From: Thermoguttaceae bacterium
Lineage (GTDB): Bacteria > Planctomycetota > Planctomycetia > Pirellulales > Thermoguttaceae
Length of the DNA: 64,000 nucleotides
Direction: 5' to 3'
Assembly (NCBI GenBank): GCA_025060325.1
Contig: JANXBW010000007.1
Coordinates: forward strand, 62,001 to 126,000
The notes under the pieces: model-generated
What the model was told of the DNA's origin: nothing
Databases searched by the model: none
What the model saw: only the letters and a program-made list of their open reading frames with translations
Position numbers and translations under genes: made by a program
Part shown: positions 53,673 through 63,414 of the stretch, one piece after another
Layout: each line of letters opens with the position of its first letter
Position numbering within the stretch: the first letter of the stretch is position 1

Positions 53673-54341
53673 TTAGCCTTCACCATCGCCGGCCTGATGC
53701 CGCACGATTTCCCCCTCCACCAAGTAGATGACATCCTCGGCCAAATTTGTCGCATGATCCGCAATCCGCTCCAGATTGCGTGAAGCGGCCATGATGGCAA
53801 GAGCCGGCCCCAGCAAGTTGATATCGCTTCGAATGACTTCTTCCGCCCAGCGGCGGACGGAGCGCTTCATCTCATCCACTTCGGCGTCGCGACGAAGGAC
53901 ACTTCGGGCAAGGCTGCTTTGTCCCTGCACCAACGCGTCCACACTATCGCGCAGCATCTGCTGAACCGCACCGCACATCTCGGCAAGAACGCCGGGCAGT
54001 TCTACCGGTGGCTTCTTGCAAAGGGTCTGCGTCTTGCGGGCTATGTTGACTGCCAGATCGCCAATGCGTTCCAGGTCGTTGTTCATTTTCAAAGCGCAGA
54101 CTATAAACCGCAGATCGCGAGCCACCGGTTGATAAAGAGCGAGGATTTTGAGGCACTCTTCCTCCAGCTCGATTTCCGCATGGTCAATTTCTTTATCATC
54201 ACGAATGATCTGCTCGGCCAGGGCGGAGTCTCGCTCAACAAACGAGCGCACGGCTCGGTCCACCTGATCAAGCGCCCGGTTGCTCAACCTCAATAAGCTG
54301 TCTTTGACTTTGCCTAATTCCCGCTGAAAGTGGACCGTCAT
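53673..54341 (-). CDS. phoU: Phosphate transport system regulator PhoU
   Basis: A 222-residue protein made of two PhoU three-helix repeats. ATG at 54341 was preferred to GTG at 54347 because GAGGGGG lies 5 bases upstream. Metal-site motifs of PhoU are visible: EIDHAEIELEEECLKIL, ALKMNNDLERIGDLAVNIA in the first repeat and AEVDEMK, AASRNLERIADHATNLAED in the second. PhoU binds iron or other metals and inhibits Pho signalling through PstSCAB/PhoR. The pst genes are not adjacent. Its downstream partner is a Ser/Thr kinase rather than phoB/phoR, an unusual neighbour. The window also holds ppx and ppk1. Confidence 0.93.
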   Translation of the reverse strand: MTVHFQRELGKVKDSLLRLSNRALDQVDRAVRSFVERDSALAEQIIRDDKEIDHAEIELEEECLKILALYQPVARDLRFIVCALKMNNDLERIGDLAVNIARKTQTLCKKPPVELPGVLAEMCGAVQQMLRDSVDALVQGQSSLARSVLRRDAEVDEMKRSVRRWAEEVIRSDINLLGPALAIMAASRNLERIADHATNLAEDVIYLVEGEIVRHQAGDGEG

Positions 54342-55436
54342 GCGCACCCCCTCGGCAAAACCTAGTGAGTTTTGTCAGCAGAACACAACCGAGACACGCC
54401 TCCAGAAGGCTCGGGCTTCTACGAGAAGCTCCCCGCCCCCTTACAAGTTTTGTTCCTCTCCCCCTAGCAAAAGGTTCCTCCGGCCAAATTACTCCGCGTG
54501 CGCATATCCATGGTGGGCCCACGGCCAAACGGCCCGGACACAAAAACCTACCCAATCCCCGGAATGATACGCCACCGGGAAGCCGACCGCAGGAAGAGGC
54601 AACCGCGGTTTTCGCCGGCCGATACCTTCGATTATTATAGCCGCTATTAGGATTCGCAGGATTTCCTGGGTCCTGGTCAAAATTTCCCGGTCCCAAGCCC
54701 TCGACTTTTCTAAAACGTCTTTTGGCGGTCGCCCAGAAGTCTTAGGCGTGCTTTCTCCCCCCACCAAAAAGTCCTTCCAGCCAAGACCGGCCCCTTCTTG
54801 GGTAGGGGACTTGGAAGCCAGGTCTTTTTCTCATAGCGGCGCCGAGTCGTGGCCCCCCGATTGGAAACGTCGAGCTGTCCCTTACAAGCGATCCGGCTCT
54901 CGGGAGCGAATCGGATGATGGAGTACCTTGACGGTCGTTTGCCGTAAACCGGCTCCTGCCTCCTCCCGAAATTCTTCGGTGGCCATAGCCGGCCTAAACA
55001 GCTTGCGGTTGAAGCTCCGGCTAGCTTTCCCACCGGCTTGGAGCGGCCTTTGAATTCACATACAGCCTCCTGCGTGCAAGAAAGGCCAAGGCTTACAAGC
55101 TCAGCCCACCTGATTCAAAAGGTTTATGGATTTATCCCGTTGAGTGCGACCAACCAAGCGCGGGTATGACCGGTTGACCCAGAAAGCCCCGGTGATCAGA
55201 ATGTTAGCCATCTATAGGCCAAAGCTTAACTTTCGCCCCGGCCCGAGGCCCTGTCTTTTGCCAGGCAGGATTTCCGCATGTTTCGCGATGGTGCTTGGCT
55301 TGACCCTCGGCCGCCCGAGCCGAATTGATATCTTCCGGTTATCGCGCGGATGAGGATGTGCTCATGGGCTAGGAGGGCAGCACCCGGGCCTGTGGCTACG
55401 GACGCGGAGAGCCATCCCTGATAAAGAGCCAAGAGA
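54342..55436. other. Long intergenic region
   Basis: A 1095-base gap between divergently oriented genes. One small minus-strand frame (54882-54986) is noted separately. Other frames overlap one another and look like chance. No RNA gene was recognised. Confidence 0.35.
54882..54986 (-). CDS. Candidate 34-residue small protein
   Basis: ATG to TAA encodes a charged small protein starting MATEEFREEAGAGLRQ and ending with HHPIRSREPDRL. The composition looks gene-like. No ribosome-binding site lies close to this ATG; an AGGAGG site further upstream (near 55070) is followed by a different, short frame. It may be a remnant or chance. Confidence 0.2.
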   Translation of the reverse strand: MATEEFREEAGAGLRQTTVKVLHHPIRSREPDRL

Positions 55437-55763
55437 ATGCGAGCAGTCATTGCTGTCCTTCTTGCCCTTAGCCTCGTAACGGTGGTAGGTTTTGCCGTTT
55501 TCATGGCATCCGCGCAGGTGCTCGACACTCTCGGCGACCCAGCCGCCGCCACTGTGTGCCGATACCTTTCCCTCGCGTTGGCATTGGGTTGGGTTATCGA
55601 GCAGATTCTGTTGCTATCGGCCCTTGCGGCGCAGGCTTTAGGGCTCAGTTGGCCGGGACGAGAACCGATGGCAGGAGAGAATACTTGGCCTGCGGACGAG
55701 GCCGGGGCAATGCCGCCGGAAGAGGACGACGAGGAGTCATCGGCCCTTCCACCGCGGGGATAG
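55437..55763 (+). CDS. Small membrane protein, unknown function
   Basis: A 108-residue protein with two predicted membrane helices, about residues 3-27 (VIAVLLALSLVTVVGFAVFMAS) and 43-70 (LSLALALGWVIEQILLLSALAAQAL). A soluble C-terminus is rich in Glu, Asp and Pro (PPEEDDEESS). The ribosome-binding site is weak (AAGAG). Antisense frames exist, but the hydrophobic pattern favours this strand. It lies 213 bases before the ROK kinase gene. No family was recognised. Confidence 0.55.
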   Translation: MRAVIAVLLALSLVTVVGFAVFMASAQVLDTLGDPAAATVCRYLSLALALGWVIEQILLLSALAAQALGLSWPGREPMAGENTWPADEAGAMPPEEDDEESSALPPRG

Positions 55764-55976
55764 CCGGGATACACAAGAGGCTTCATCCGCCCTGTTTATT
55801 TAGGGGCAGAGAAGCCTGCCAATTAGCCTGTGTGCACAAACCAGTTTACCTATCACTCGCCCATTGGCAATAAAACAGGGGGGATAGCCGGGCGGGGATT
55901 TCGTCGCCGGCTGTTTACGTTCGGACAGGCAAGGTCGAACCACGAGCAATCTTGCAAGCACCGCAGGACAGGAGCG

Positions 55977-57026
55977 ATGAATACGTCAACAGGTGTACAG
56001 TACATCGACCGCAGGGACGCTCAGGCACCCTTTTTCGTGGGCGTCGATCTCGGCGGAACGAATACTAAGATTGGAGTTGTCGATGATTTAGGGCGGCCGC
56101 TGGCTAGTATTAGTATCCCCACTCAGGCCGAAAAAGGCCCAGAAGACGCCGTGCGGCGGATGGGCGAGGCAGTGGCGGAAGTAGTTCGCAAGGCGGGCCT
56201 CCAGATGCAGGAGATCGCTCGGGTGGGGCTGGGTTCGCCCGGAACAATGGACATCCCCCGCGGGATGCTCTTAAAGCCTGTCAACTTAGTCGGCTGGGAT
56301 AATTACCCCATCCGCGACCGCCTAAGCCACTATTGTGCCGGTTTGCCCGTTGCCTTTATCAACGACGCAGCAGCCGCCGCCTACGGGGAGTATTGGGTCG
56401 GAAGTGGCCGGGGCTTCCACAGCCTGGTGTTGCTCACCTTGGGCACTGGGATTGGCTGTGGAATAATCATTGGCGATCTATCGATCGACGGGGAAAATAG
56501 CCACGGGGCTGAGTGTGGACATATTATTATCAACCCGGCCGATGATGCCCGGTGGTGTAACTGCGGCCAGCGCGGACACTTAGAGGCTTATGCAAGCGCC
56601 ACCGCTGTGATCCGGAGAACTCGGGAAGCCCTAGAAGCGAATGTTCCTAGCTCGCTCCATGAGCGGCTGCGGCGGGGCGAGCAGCTTTCGCCCAAAATGG
56701 TAGCCGAGGAGGCCGAAAAAGGCGACGCCTTGTCGCGACAGATTGTTTTCGAAACGGCCCACTACCTAGCCATCGGCATAGCCACCTTGATTCACACCAT
56801 CGACCCTAATGGCGTCCTCCTGGGCGGGGCGATGACTTTCGGCGGACATGGCTCGCCCTTGGGACGGGAATTCCTGGAGCGAATCCGCCAGGAAACTCGG
56901 CGTCGCATCTTCCCAGTGTTAGCAGAGCGAACGATCATCGATTTTGCGGCCCTCGGCTCGGATGCCGGATTCATTGGGGCTGCCGGTGTGGCCCGGGTGG
57001 AACACAAGCGAGTGACAGGGGGCTGA
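55977..57026 (+). CDS. ROK-family glucokinase
   Basis: A 349-residue ROK sugar kinase, most likely a glucokinase. ATG at 55977 follows AGGAG closely; the frame is open further upstream, but the extra residues are not family-like. The ATP loop is GVDLGGTNTKIGVV (about 22-35). The catalytic Asp is in FINDAAAAAYGE. The glucokinase region has GTGIGCGIII and HGAECGHI. The zinc site is CNCGQRGHLEAYAS; in most ROK proteins the residue before LE is Cys, whereas here it is His. DPNGVLLGGAM marks the C-terminal part. The enzyme would phosphorylate glucose or N-acetyl sugars on entry into glycolysis. No regulator gene is adjacent. Confidence 0.9.
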   Translation: MNTSTGVQYIDRRDAQAPFFVGVDLGGTNTKIGVVDDLGRPLASISIPTQAEKGPEDAVRRMGEAVAEVVRKAGLQMQEIARVGLGSPGTMDIPRGMLLKPVNLVGWDNYPIRDRLSHYCAGLPVAFINDAAAAAYGEYWVGSGRGFHSLVLLTLGTGIGCGIIIGDLSIDGENSHGAECGHIIINPADDARWCNCGQRGHLEAYASATAVIRRTREALEANVPSSLHERLRRGEQLSPKMVAEEAEKGDALSRQIVFETAHYLAIGIATLIHTIDPNGVLLGGAMTFGGHGSPLGREFLERIRQETRRRIFPVLAERTIIDFAALGSDAGFIGAAGVARVEHKRVTGG

Positions 57027-58007
57027 GGACAGGATGTGCCCCCGGCCACGGGGAGCCTTTGGCTGAGGAAATCGGATTTCGCTCGCTAAACCTCCGGAAT
57101 AGTGCATCGGGGCTCGAGATGAGCCTTGTTTGAGACTTTCCCGACCGGCGGGGAGCTCCACTCAAATCCCGTGAGCTGCGCAGACGCCTTGTTTTAACCT
57201 TACGCGCTATCGGCTCAATCGGGCACAGCCGATCGGCTAAACGGTGCAAAGTCGGTAGTTGACCCGCCGCAGATACATATGCGCGGTGCTCTCACAAAAT
57301 ATGGGCGACTGGCTGTTCGGCCCGACACGCTCAAAACGGAATCTCCTAACGGAGCTTCCAATCCTCTTAACCGGCTTCACTATACCAACAGTAGTTCAGC
57401 CAGCCCCGAGGAGAAATGCTCACAAAAGAGAGGTAAATCCGAGCCGAAGAATTAGGCTTCGATCCTGATTAGATCACTGATATTCTAATTATATTCGTCC
57501 AAGCGAAAGCCGCACCAATTTTCTCACCGAGTGCTGAGCCACGCGATGCACCAGGGGGATTGCTCTCCGCCTGGCCTCCGGCGTCCCGGCAAGCAGTTAG
57601 ACTCGTGCTTGGCACTCTAAGGTGAGTAGACCCTCCTGCAGCGGGGAAAATTTGTGCTGGCACCTTCCGCAGTTCTGTGCGGGGTCGCGCAAACTCCGAC
57701 AGACGTGGTTACTAGCGACCCAACTTTGGCGTTAAAATGTAGGAGGAGTAACTACAGAGCCTAGGGGAGAAGATCGGGAGGGAGGAGTGGGCCAAATTCA
57801 TCGGGGGCCAATCCCGGCAAGGACGAAAGGGTACGCCGGGAGAAGCCGGCGAAGTTTTAGCGGAGTGCGACCAAGCGCTAGCGATTGGGCCGGCCCGTCC
57901 TTAGCGGCCATCAAGAAGGCCATTTGGGAGTAGTCACGGGGCTTGGACCAAGGCCTTAGTTTGGGGCCCGGTCCAAACGTGTTGTCTAGATGCTTTGCAA
58001 GTTGAAC
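57027..58007. other. Long intergenic region
   Basis: A 981-base gap. An AT-rich stretch (about 57450-57500) stands out from the GC-rich surroundings. No gene, terminator or mobile-element end was recognised. Confidence 0.35.
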
Positions 58008-58091
58008 GGAGGGTATCCGAATTGGTGAGGAGCCAGACTCGAAATCTGGTGCCGGCTCTGCCGGTTGCGGGTTCGAGTCCCGCACCCTCCG
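58008..58091 (+). tRNA. tRNA-Ser (anticodon CGA)
   Basis: An 84-base class II tRNA. The acceptor GGAGGGT (58008-58014) pairs with ACCCTCC (58084-58090), with G as discriminator at 58091. The anticodon stem CCAGA/TCTGG (58033-58037 and 58045-58049) encloses the loop CTCGAAA, anticodon CGA at 58040-58042, which reads UCG. A long variable arm and the T-arm (GCGGG-TTCGAGT-CCCGC) fit serine. CCA is not encoded. Confidence 0.95.
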
Positions 58092-58421
58092 CTTGGTAGT
58101 TCGCAACGTTGATAATTTCCTGTTGGAAGACCGGGTTCATCTTCCCTCTTTTTGCCTCGTCCTTTCTTTTGACCCTGCGGCTACTACGTACACCGATCGC
58201 TCGCCAGCAGTCTCGCTTTCTTTGCGTGGGCTTTGGCCAACAAAACACCAAGCGGTTTGACGCAGGGTCGAAGTTACAGCACTTGGTCCTCGCGATCGCC
58301 ACGGTCGGCATCTCACCAGAAGAGTTGACACCGCCGGTTAGGCTACTTCGCGGCCCCAAAACTCCACAAGCCCACATACCTGATGAGCCGACCGCCACAT
58401 GCATTCTCCGGACGGGCGATC
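58092..58421. other. Intergenic region
   Basis: A 330-base gap between the tRNA and the end of mqnC. Nothing supported was recognised in it. Confidence 0.35.
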
Positions 58422-59522
58422 CTACGCGGGTGGGATGGCCTCGGGTGCGTCGATAAGTTGGTAGTAGACGTTTCGCCGCCGCGGAACGAACCCGGCATCG
58501 CGAATGGCTTGGCGGATTTCGGCTTCCGTGGTGCGAAAGCGGACGCCGGTAGCAGCCACTACGTTCTCTTCGATCATCACACTGCCCAGGTCGTTTGCTC
58601 CGAAGTGCAGCGCCACCTGAGCTACCGCCAGACCTTGCGTAACCCAGCTTGCCTGAATGTTGACGAAGTTGTCAAGGAAAAGCCGGGCGATGGCCAAAGT
58701 CCGCAAGTATTCGGCTGTTCCCACCCGCGGCAGGTTCGCTAGGGCCGTATTGCCGGGTTGGAACGTCCACGGAATAAATGCAATAAACCCCCCAGTTTCA
58801 TCCTGCAGGGCACGGATCTTTGCCAGGTGCTCAATCCGCTCCTGACGGGTCTCCACATGCCCGAACATCATCGTGGCCGAACTTCGCCCGCCAAGGTGGT
58901 GCCAGGTTTGCATGACCTCGAGCCAACCGGCCGCTGAGACTTTGTGAGGACTGACGGACTCGCGCACTCGGTCCACAAGGATTTCCGCCCCGCCGCCCGG
59001 AAGGGTTCCTAGTCCAGCAGCTCGCAACCGCTGAAGCACGTCGCGAACCGAGAGGCCGGAAATCTTGGACAAATGATGAATTTCCGGTGGGCTAAAACCG
59101 TGGATATTAATCCCGGGAAACGTGCGCTTGATCTGCCGCAACAAATCCTCGTACCACTCAAGCGGCAAATCAGGGTGAAGACCGCCCTGCAAAAGGATTT
59201 GGTCACCGCCCAAGGCGATTGTTTCTTCGATTTTTTGTCGCAGGGTGTCCCAATCGATCACAAAGGCGTCGGGCGAATTCGGCTTTCGCCAAAACGCACA
59301 AAAACGGCACCCGGACACACAGATGTTTGTGTAGTTGATGTTACGATCAACGTGATACGTGCGAAACGGGCTAGGGTGCAACTTTTGGGTTCGCGCTTTG
59401 GCGGCCTCACCCAAAAGCGGAAGGGGCGCCTCGTAAAGCGCAAGGGCCTCCTCGACGGAAAGGCGCTTTCCGTCGATTGCCCGGCAAAGTATTTTCCGAA
59501 AACGATCGCCGCTAGTTCCCAT
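58422..59522 (-). CDS. mqnC: Cyclic dehypoxanthinyl futalosine synthase (MqnC)
   Basis: A 366-residue radical SAM enzyme of the futalosine menaquinone pathway; it cyclises dehypoxanthine futalosine. The iron-sulfur ligands are Cys68, Cys72 and Cys75 (CVSGCRFC). INYTNIC, LQGGLHPDLPLEWYEDL, HGFSPPEI, LPGGGAEIL and GSVMIEENVVAATG are MqnC signatures; the YTN and GGLHPDLP patterns separate it from MqnE. It follows mqnA on the minus strand with a 143-base gap. This organism probably makes menaquinone without the MenA-F route. Confidence 0.93.
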   Translation of the reverse strand: MGTSGDRFRKILCRAIDGKRLSVEEALALYEAPLPLLGEAAKARTQKLHPSPFRTYHVDRNINYTNICVSGCRFCAFWRKPNSPDAFVIDWDTLRQKIEETIALGGDQILLQGGLHPDLPLEWYEDLLRQIKRTFPGINIHGFSPPEIHHLSKISGLSVRDVLQRLRAAGLGTLPGGGAEILVDRVRESVSPHKVSAAGWLEVMQTWHHLGGRSSATMMFGHVETRQERIEHLAKIRALQDETGGFIAFIPWTFQPGNTALANLPRVGTAEYLRTLAIARLFLDNFVNIQASWVTQGLAVAQVALHFGANDLGSVMIEENVVAATGVRFRTTEAEIRQAIRDAGFVPRRRNVYYQLIDAPEAIPPA

Positions 59523-59665
59523 CGATAATTAACAAAGGCGGTATTCCAAACCAAATGAAAACCTGCTGCCGTCGGAGGAAAACTGGGTCAACAACAAGGC
59601 CAGGCACTCCCGCACCCAAAAGACATGACCTTTTTCATTAACGAACTTTCAACCCGCCCGATAGG

Positions 59666-60490
59666 CTAGGAGCTTGAGTACTCTAGGATACGGCGACTGG
59701 TAACCAGCGTTCGGAAAAGCTCAAGTCCTCGCACTGTGTCGTCATCCAAGTAAAACCACAAATTGTCTCGAAGGTAATGCTTGCACTCAGATATTGACCA
59801 GCCCACTTGGCCCGCATGACGCTGGCAAATCTCGTCGATGCGCTCAAGGCCGATATCACGAGCCAAAGCAAGCAGTCGATTCAGTTTTTCACACTTCACC
59901 TCCGGCCGGCCAAGCCATAAGGCAAAAACAAACGGCAAACCTGTCCAATTTGTCCACAATTGGCCCAAATCCCAAACAAAGGGCCAGCCGTCGCATGCAT
60001 ACCCGATCGCCCGGTCGCCGATAAGGAGCACCGCGTCGGTCTCCACCCTTTGGGGCGGCGTTTCAAGCGGCAATGGAATAACAACGGGCGAGATACCGAA
60101 TCTCTCCTGGAGCAGGAGTCTTGTCAACGCTATGCTCGTGCGCGAAGAGATATCCGCAGCAAGGGTTCGTATTTCCGAAAGGTCTTTTCGGCCTAAAAGA
60201 ACAACACTTCGCACCGGTCCGCGACAGGCGATGCAGGCATCAGACAGAGGACACCATTCCGGATGGCGGAACCACTCCACAACCGGCACAAGCCCGACAT
60301 CGATTTCGCCGGCAGCCAACTGATCGCTCAGCCGAGCGGGGGTGTCAAACCGGAGAACCGCTTCCGGCAGCACCTCCGGCAAAAACTCTACTAGCGGCCG
60401 GCTGTTTAGATAGCTGACAACTCCCAGGCGAAGCGGGCCATTCGCCTGACTGTGAGCACAGTCCTGAGCGAAATTCCTCGGCGTGTACAT
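59666..60490 (-). CDS. mqnA: Chorismate dehydratase (MqnA)
   Basis: A 274-residue enzyme of the MqnA family, the first step of the futalosine menaquinone pathway (chorismate to 3-enolpyruvylbenzoate). The opening LRLGVVSYLNSRPLV, DTPARLSDQLAAGEIDVGLVPVVE, SSRTSIALTRLLL, DAVLLIGDRAI and FVWDLGQLWTNWTGLPFVFALW are all family elements. ATG at 60490 was chosen; the frame extends to a GTG at 60565, and no strong ribosome-binding site decides. It lies upstream of mqnC on the same strand. mqnB, D and E are not in the window. Confidence 0.92.
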   Translation of the reverse strand: MYTPRNFAQDCAHSQANGPLRLGVVSYLNSRPLVEFLPEVLPEAVLRFDTPARLSDQLAAGEIDVGLVPVVEWFRHPEWCPLSDACIACRGPVRSVVLLGRKDLSEIRTLAADISSRTSIALTRLLLQERFGISPVVIPLPLETPPQRVETDAVLLIGDRAIGYACDGWPFVWDLGQLWTNWTGLPFVFALWLGRPEVKCEKLNRLLALARDIGLERIDEICQRHAGQVGWSISECKHYLRDNLWFYLDDDTVRGLELFRTLVTSRRILEYSSS

Positions 60491-60824
60491 GTCAACGACA
60501 CAAATGGAAGGCGAGACCAATCTTGACTGGCAAACAGTGGTCGTTCCCGACGGCAACAGACCCACGGGGTAAGTGGCGAATTATATTCCGATCCACCTCC
60601 GAGGTGTCACATCGACAGCTATGCCACTTTGTGGGGGAATGAAACGCTCGGGTAGTCCGAAACTAAGCGCCGGCAACAAGGCGGCCTGCCGGACCAGGCT
60701 TTAAGCTAGGCTTTTCCTAGGGAGGCGGGACCGGGTAGCGGGCCGACTTTTCCGCGTCCTTACGTTGGCCACCTGAAAGAGCCGACAACTCGGGACTTTT
60801 TTGCCACCACGGAGCTGAGGCCGC
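60491..60824. other. Intergenic region between divergent genes
   Basis: A 334-base gap expected to hold promoters of mqnA and of the ATPase gene. No clear site was recognised. Confidence 0.35.
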
Positions 60825-62501
60825 ATGTTTCGAGCTTTGCGCAACCGGTCGGTCAAAGACCCTTTGGAGCGTGTGTCCGGACAAACGCCTCCTTCTCACA
60901 CCTCGGATCCTGAGGGCCCGAGACATCCCACTTCCGTGGAGGGCCCCGGTGGCGAAGCGCCCAGTGAGACGCTCCGAACCAACATGGTCTCAAACCTCTC
61001 AGCGCTGCAAAACACCAAGGACGTGGCAGACTCCATGCCGTCCCCTACCCTCTCAGTACCCCAGGAGGCAGAGTCAAGCCCCTCAGACTTGGAATGCGTG
61101 TCCGAAACCCAAGAAGCTCAGGCAGCCGATCGGAGCCCTATACTTGGTGACTTGCCCGGGCCTTTGACAAGGTTTCCGACCAGTATCGGGGCTGAGGGAA
61201 GTTCTGCATCCGGGACAGTCACGCCCGAGGATTTTGATCCCGAATCCGATTTCGTCCCCATTGAGCCTCGAAGTTTCGAGGAGGCCAAGCTGACCGAAAC
61301 AGAAGTGGAAGGTCTGATTCTTAAGTTCTTGCTTGCTCGGGGGGAAGCAACGGGCCGGCAAATCGCCGATCAACTGAAGCTACCTTTCATCCTCATCGAG
61401 CGGCTCTTACGGACGATGAAAAACGACCAACTGGTAGCCCATCGGGGGGCCGCCCCAATGAACGACTACGTCTTTCAACTGACGGAAATGGGGCGGGAGC
61501 GAGCTCGGCGGTTGGTGGCCCACTGCTCATATTTCGGAGCCGCCCCGGTGGCCTTGACCGACTACGTCAGGGCCGTCCACCTGCAGTCGTTAACTCGCCG
61601 GGTGCCTTCCAAGGAGGCTCTGGAGGCTGCCTTCGCCGATCTGGTCATGGGCCAGGGCCTCCTCGACCGATTGGGGCCGGCTGTTTGCTCCGGGCGGGGG
61701 CTCTTCCTGTACGGGGCACCCGGGAATGGTAAGACGAGCATCGCTGAGCGCGTAACCCGAGCGTTCGGACCGACCATTTGGATTCCCCGGGCGCTCGGTG
61801 TGGATGGCGAAATCATTCGTCTATTCGACCCGGTTATTCACGAAGAGGTACCGCTCGAAGAGGCACCGGGACTTTACGACGGCAGGCCGATCGACCGGCG
61901 GTGGGTGCGAATTCGTCGGCCAACAATAATCGCTGGCGGCGAACTGACCATGGCGTCGCTGGAGGTGACTTTGGCCTCCACCGGCATTTGCGAGGCACCC
62001 CTGCAGCTGAAGGCCAACTGCGGGACGCTGGTGATAGACGACTTTGGCCGGCAACGGATCCCGGTGGCCGAGCTTCTTAATCGTTGGATCGTTCCACTTG
62101 AAAAAAGGGTGGATTTCCTGAGCCTCCCCAACGGCAAAAAGATCACGGTGCCGTTCGATCAGCTGATTATTTTCTCGACCAATCTGGAGCCCCGACAGCT
62201 GGTGGATGAGGCATTTTTGCGGAGAATCCCCTACAAAATTGAGGTTCCAGACCCCACTGAAGATGATTTCCGGGTCCTTTTCCGCCGGGTGGCCGGACAG
62301 CTAGGGCTAACCTGCTCGGATGAGGCGGTCGAATATCTCTTGGAAAAGCACTATCGGCAGACAGGGCGGCCGATGCGGTTCTGCCACCCCCGGGACCTCC
62401 TGCTTCAAGTGCGAAATTACTGTCTTTATCACGCACTCCCGCTGGAGGTGAAGCCGGAGTACCTCGACGTCGCCGTGGCTACCTACTTTTCGGTCGTATA
62501 A
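60825..62501 (+). CDS. Winged-helix AAA+ ATPase, unknown function
   Basis: A 558-residue protein. The first 150 residues are low-complexity and probably disordered. Residues about 155-230 form a winged helix-like domain ([19 protein letters not shown], then [19 protein letters not shown], and [15 protein letters not shown]). The AAA+ domain shows Walker A GAPGNGKT (Gly297-Thr304), Walker B LVIDDFG (Asp405/Asp406), and a sensor-like IIFSTNLEP followed by [14 protein letters not shown] and a helical lid ([28 protein letters not shown]). The family is common in planctomycetes, but its role is not known to me. A DNA-binding remodeller or a regulator is an inference from the winged helix. No partner gene is adjacent. 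Confidence 0.75.
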   Translation: MFRALRNRSVKDPLERVSGQTPPSHTSDPEGPRHPTSVEGPGGEAPSETLRTNMVSNLSALQNTKDVADSMPSPTLSVPQEAESSPSDLECVSETQEAQAADRSPILGDLPGPLTRFPTSIGAEGSSASGTVTPEDFDPESDFVPIEPRSFEEAKLTETEVEGLILKFLLARGEATGRQIADQLKLPFILIERLLRTMKNDQLVAHRGAAPMNDYVFQLTEMGRERARRLVAHCSYFGAAPVALTDYVRAVHLQSLTRRVPSKEALEAAFADLVMGQGLLDRLGPAVCSGRGLFLYGAPGNGKTSIAERVTRAFGPTIWIPRALGVDGEIIRLFDPVIHEEVPLEEAPGLYDGRPIDRRWVRIRRPTIIAGGELTMASLEVTLASTGICEAPLQLKANCGTLVIDDFGRQRIPVAELLNRWIVPLEKRVDFLSLPNGKKITVPFDQLIIFSTNLEPRQLVDEAFLRRIPYKIEVPDPTEDDFRVLFRRVAGQLGLTCSDEAVEYLLEKHYRQTGRPMRFCHPRDLLLQVRNYCLYHALPLEVKPEYLDVAVATYFSVV

Positions 62502-62832
62502 TGGCCCCCAAATCGTCGCAACTTCCTTTCCACCAGAGCCGTTCGCCCGATGGTTTGAGGCGCACCCAGCAGCCCTTTCCGGAGCTGCCATGCCTCTGCC
62601 CTGAGCAGAATGTGCCGGACGGCAGATCCGAAGACTGCCAGAGCCCCCCGGCCAACAATCGCGCCCAAACTCAAAAGTGGGTGGTGCAAAACTTGTGGCA
62701 TTCGCAGGCTCCCTCGGGCTTCCCGGTAAGCTGGGCCGCGGAGTAATGGGCGACGAGTTTGAACGCCTCCCGGTCCAGAGGCCCCCTTTAACCTAAGAAA
62801 TGAGAAAAAAGCCCGCCAAGCCAATAAAGCGA
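62502..62832. other. Intergenic region
   Basis: A 331-base stretch. An 81-codon frame starts within the preceding stop (62501-62746) but is not accepted because its composition is random-like and no family is recognised. Confidence 0.35.
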
Positions 62833-62868
62833 CAAGGCCGCCCCGGGGAAACCCCGGTAGCGGCCTTG
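62833..62868 (-). terminator. Hairpin terminator, downstream of tRNA-Arg
   Basis: CAAGGCCGC pairs with GCGGCCTTG around an inner stem CCGGGG-AAA-CCCCGG (one bulge on one side, two bases on the other). On the minus strand it lies 31 bases after the tRNA end and is followed by a moderately T-rich stretch including a T6 run about 25 bases on. It could also act for the plus-strand ATPase gene. Confidence 0.65.
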
Positions 62869-62899
62869 CGTGGGGCGACGGGAGGGCATGGGGCTGCAA

Positions 62900-63414
<515 letters not shown>

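Noticed and set aside
62501-62746. 81-codon frame whose ATG overlaps the ATPase stop
   Set aside because: Proline/glutamine-rich random-like sequence with no recognisable domain; the overlap with the stop could be chance.
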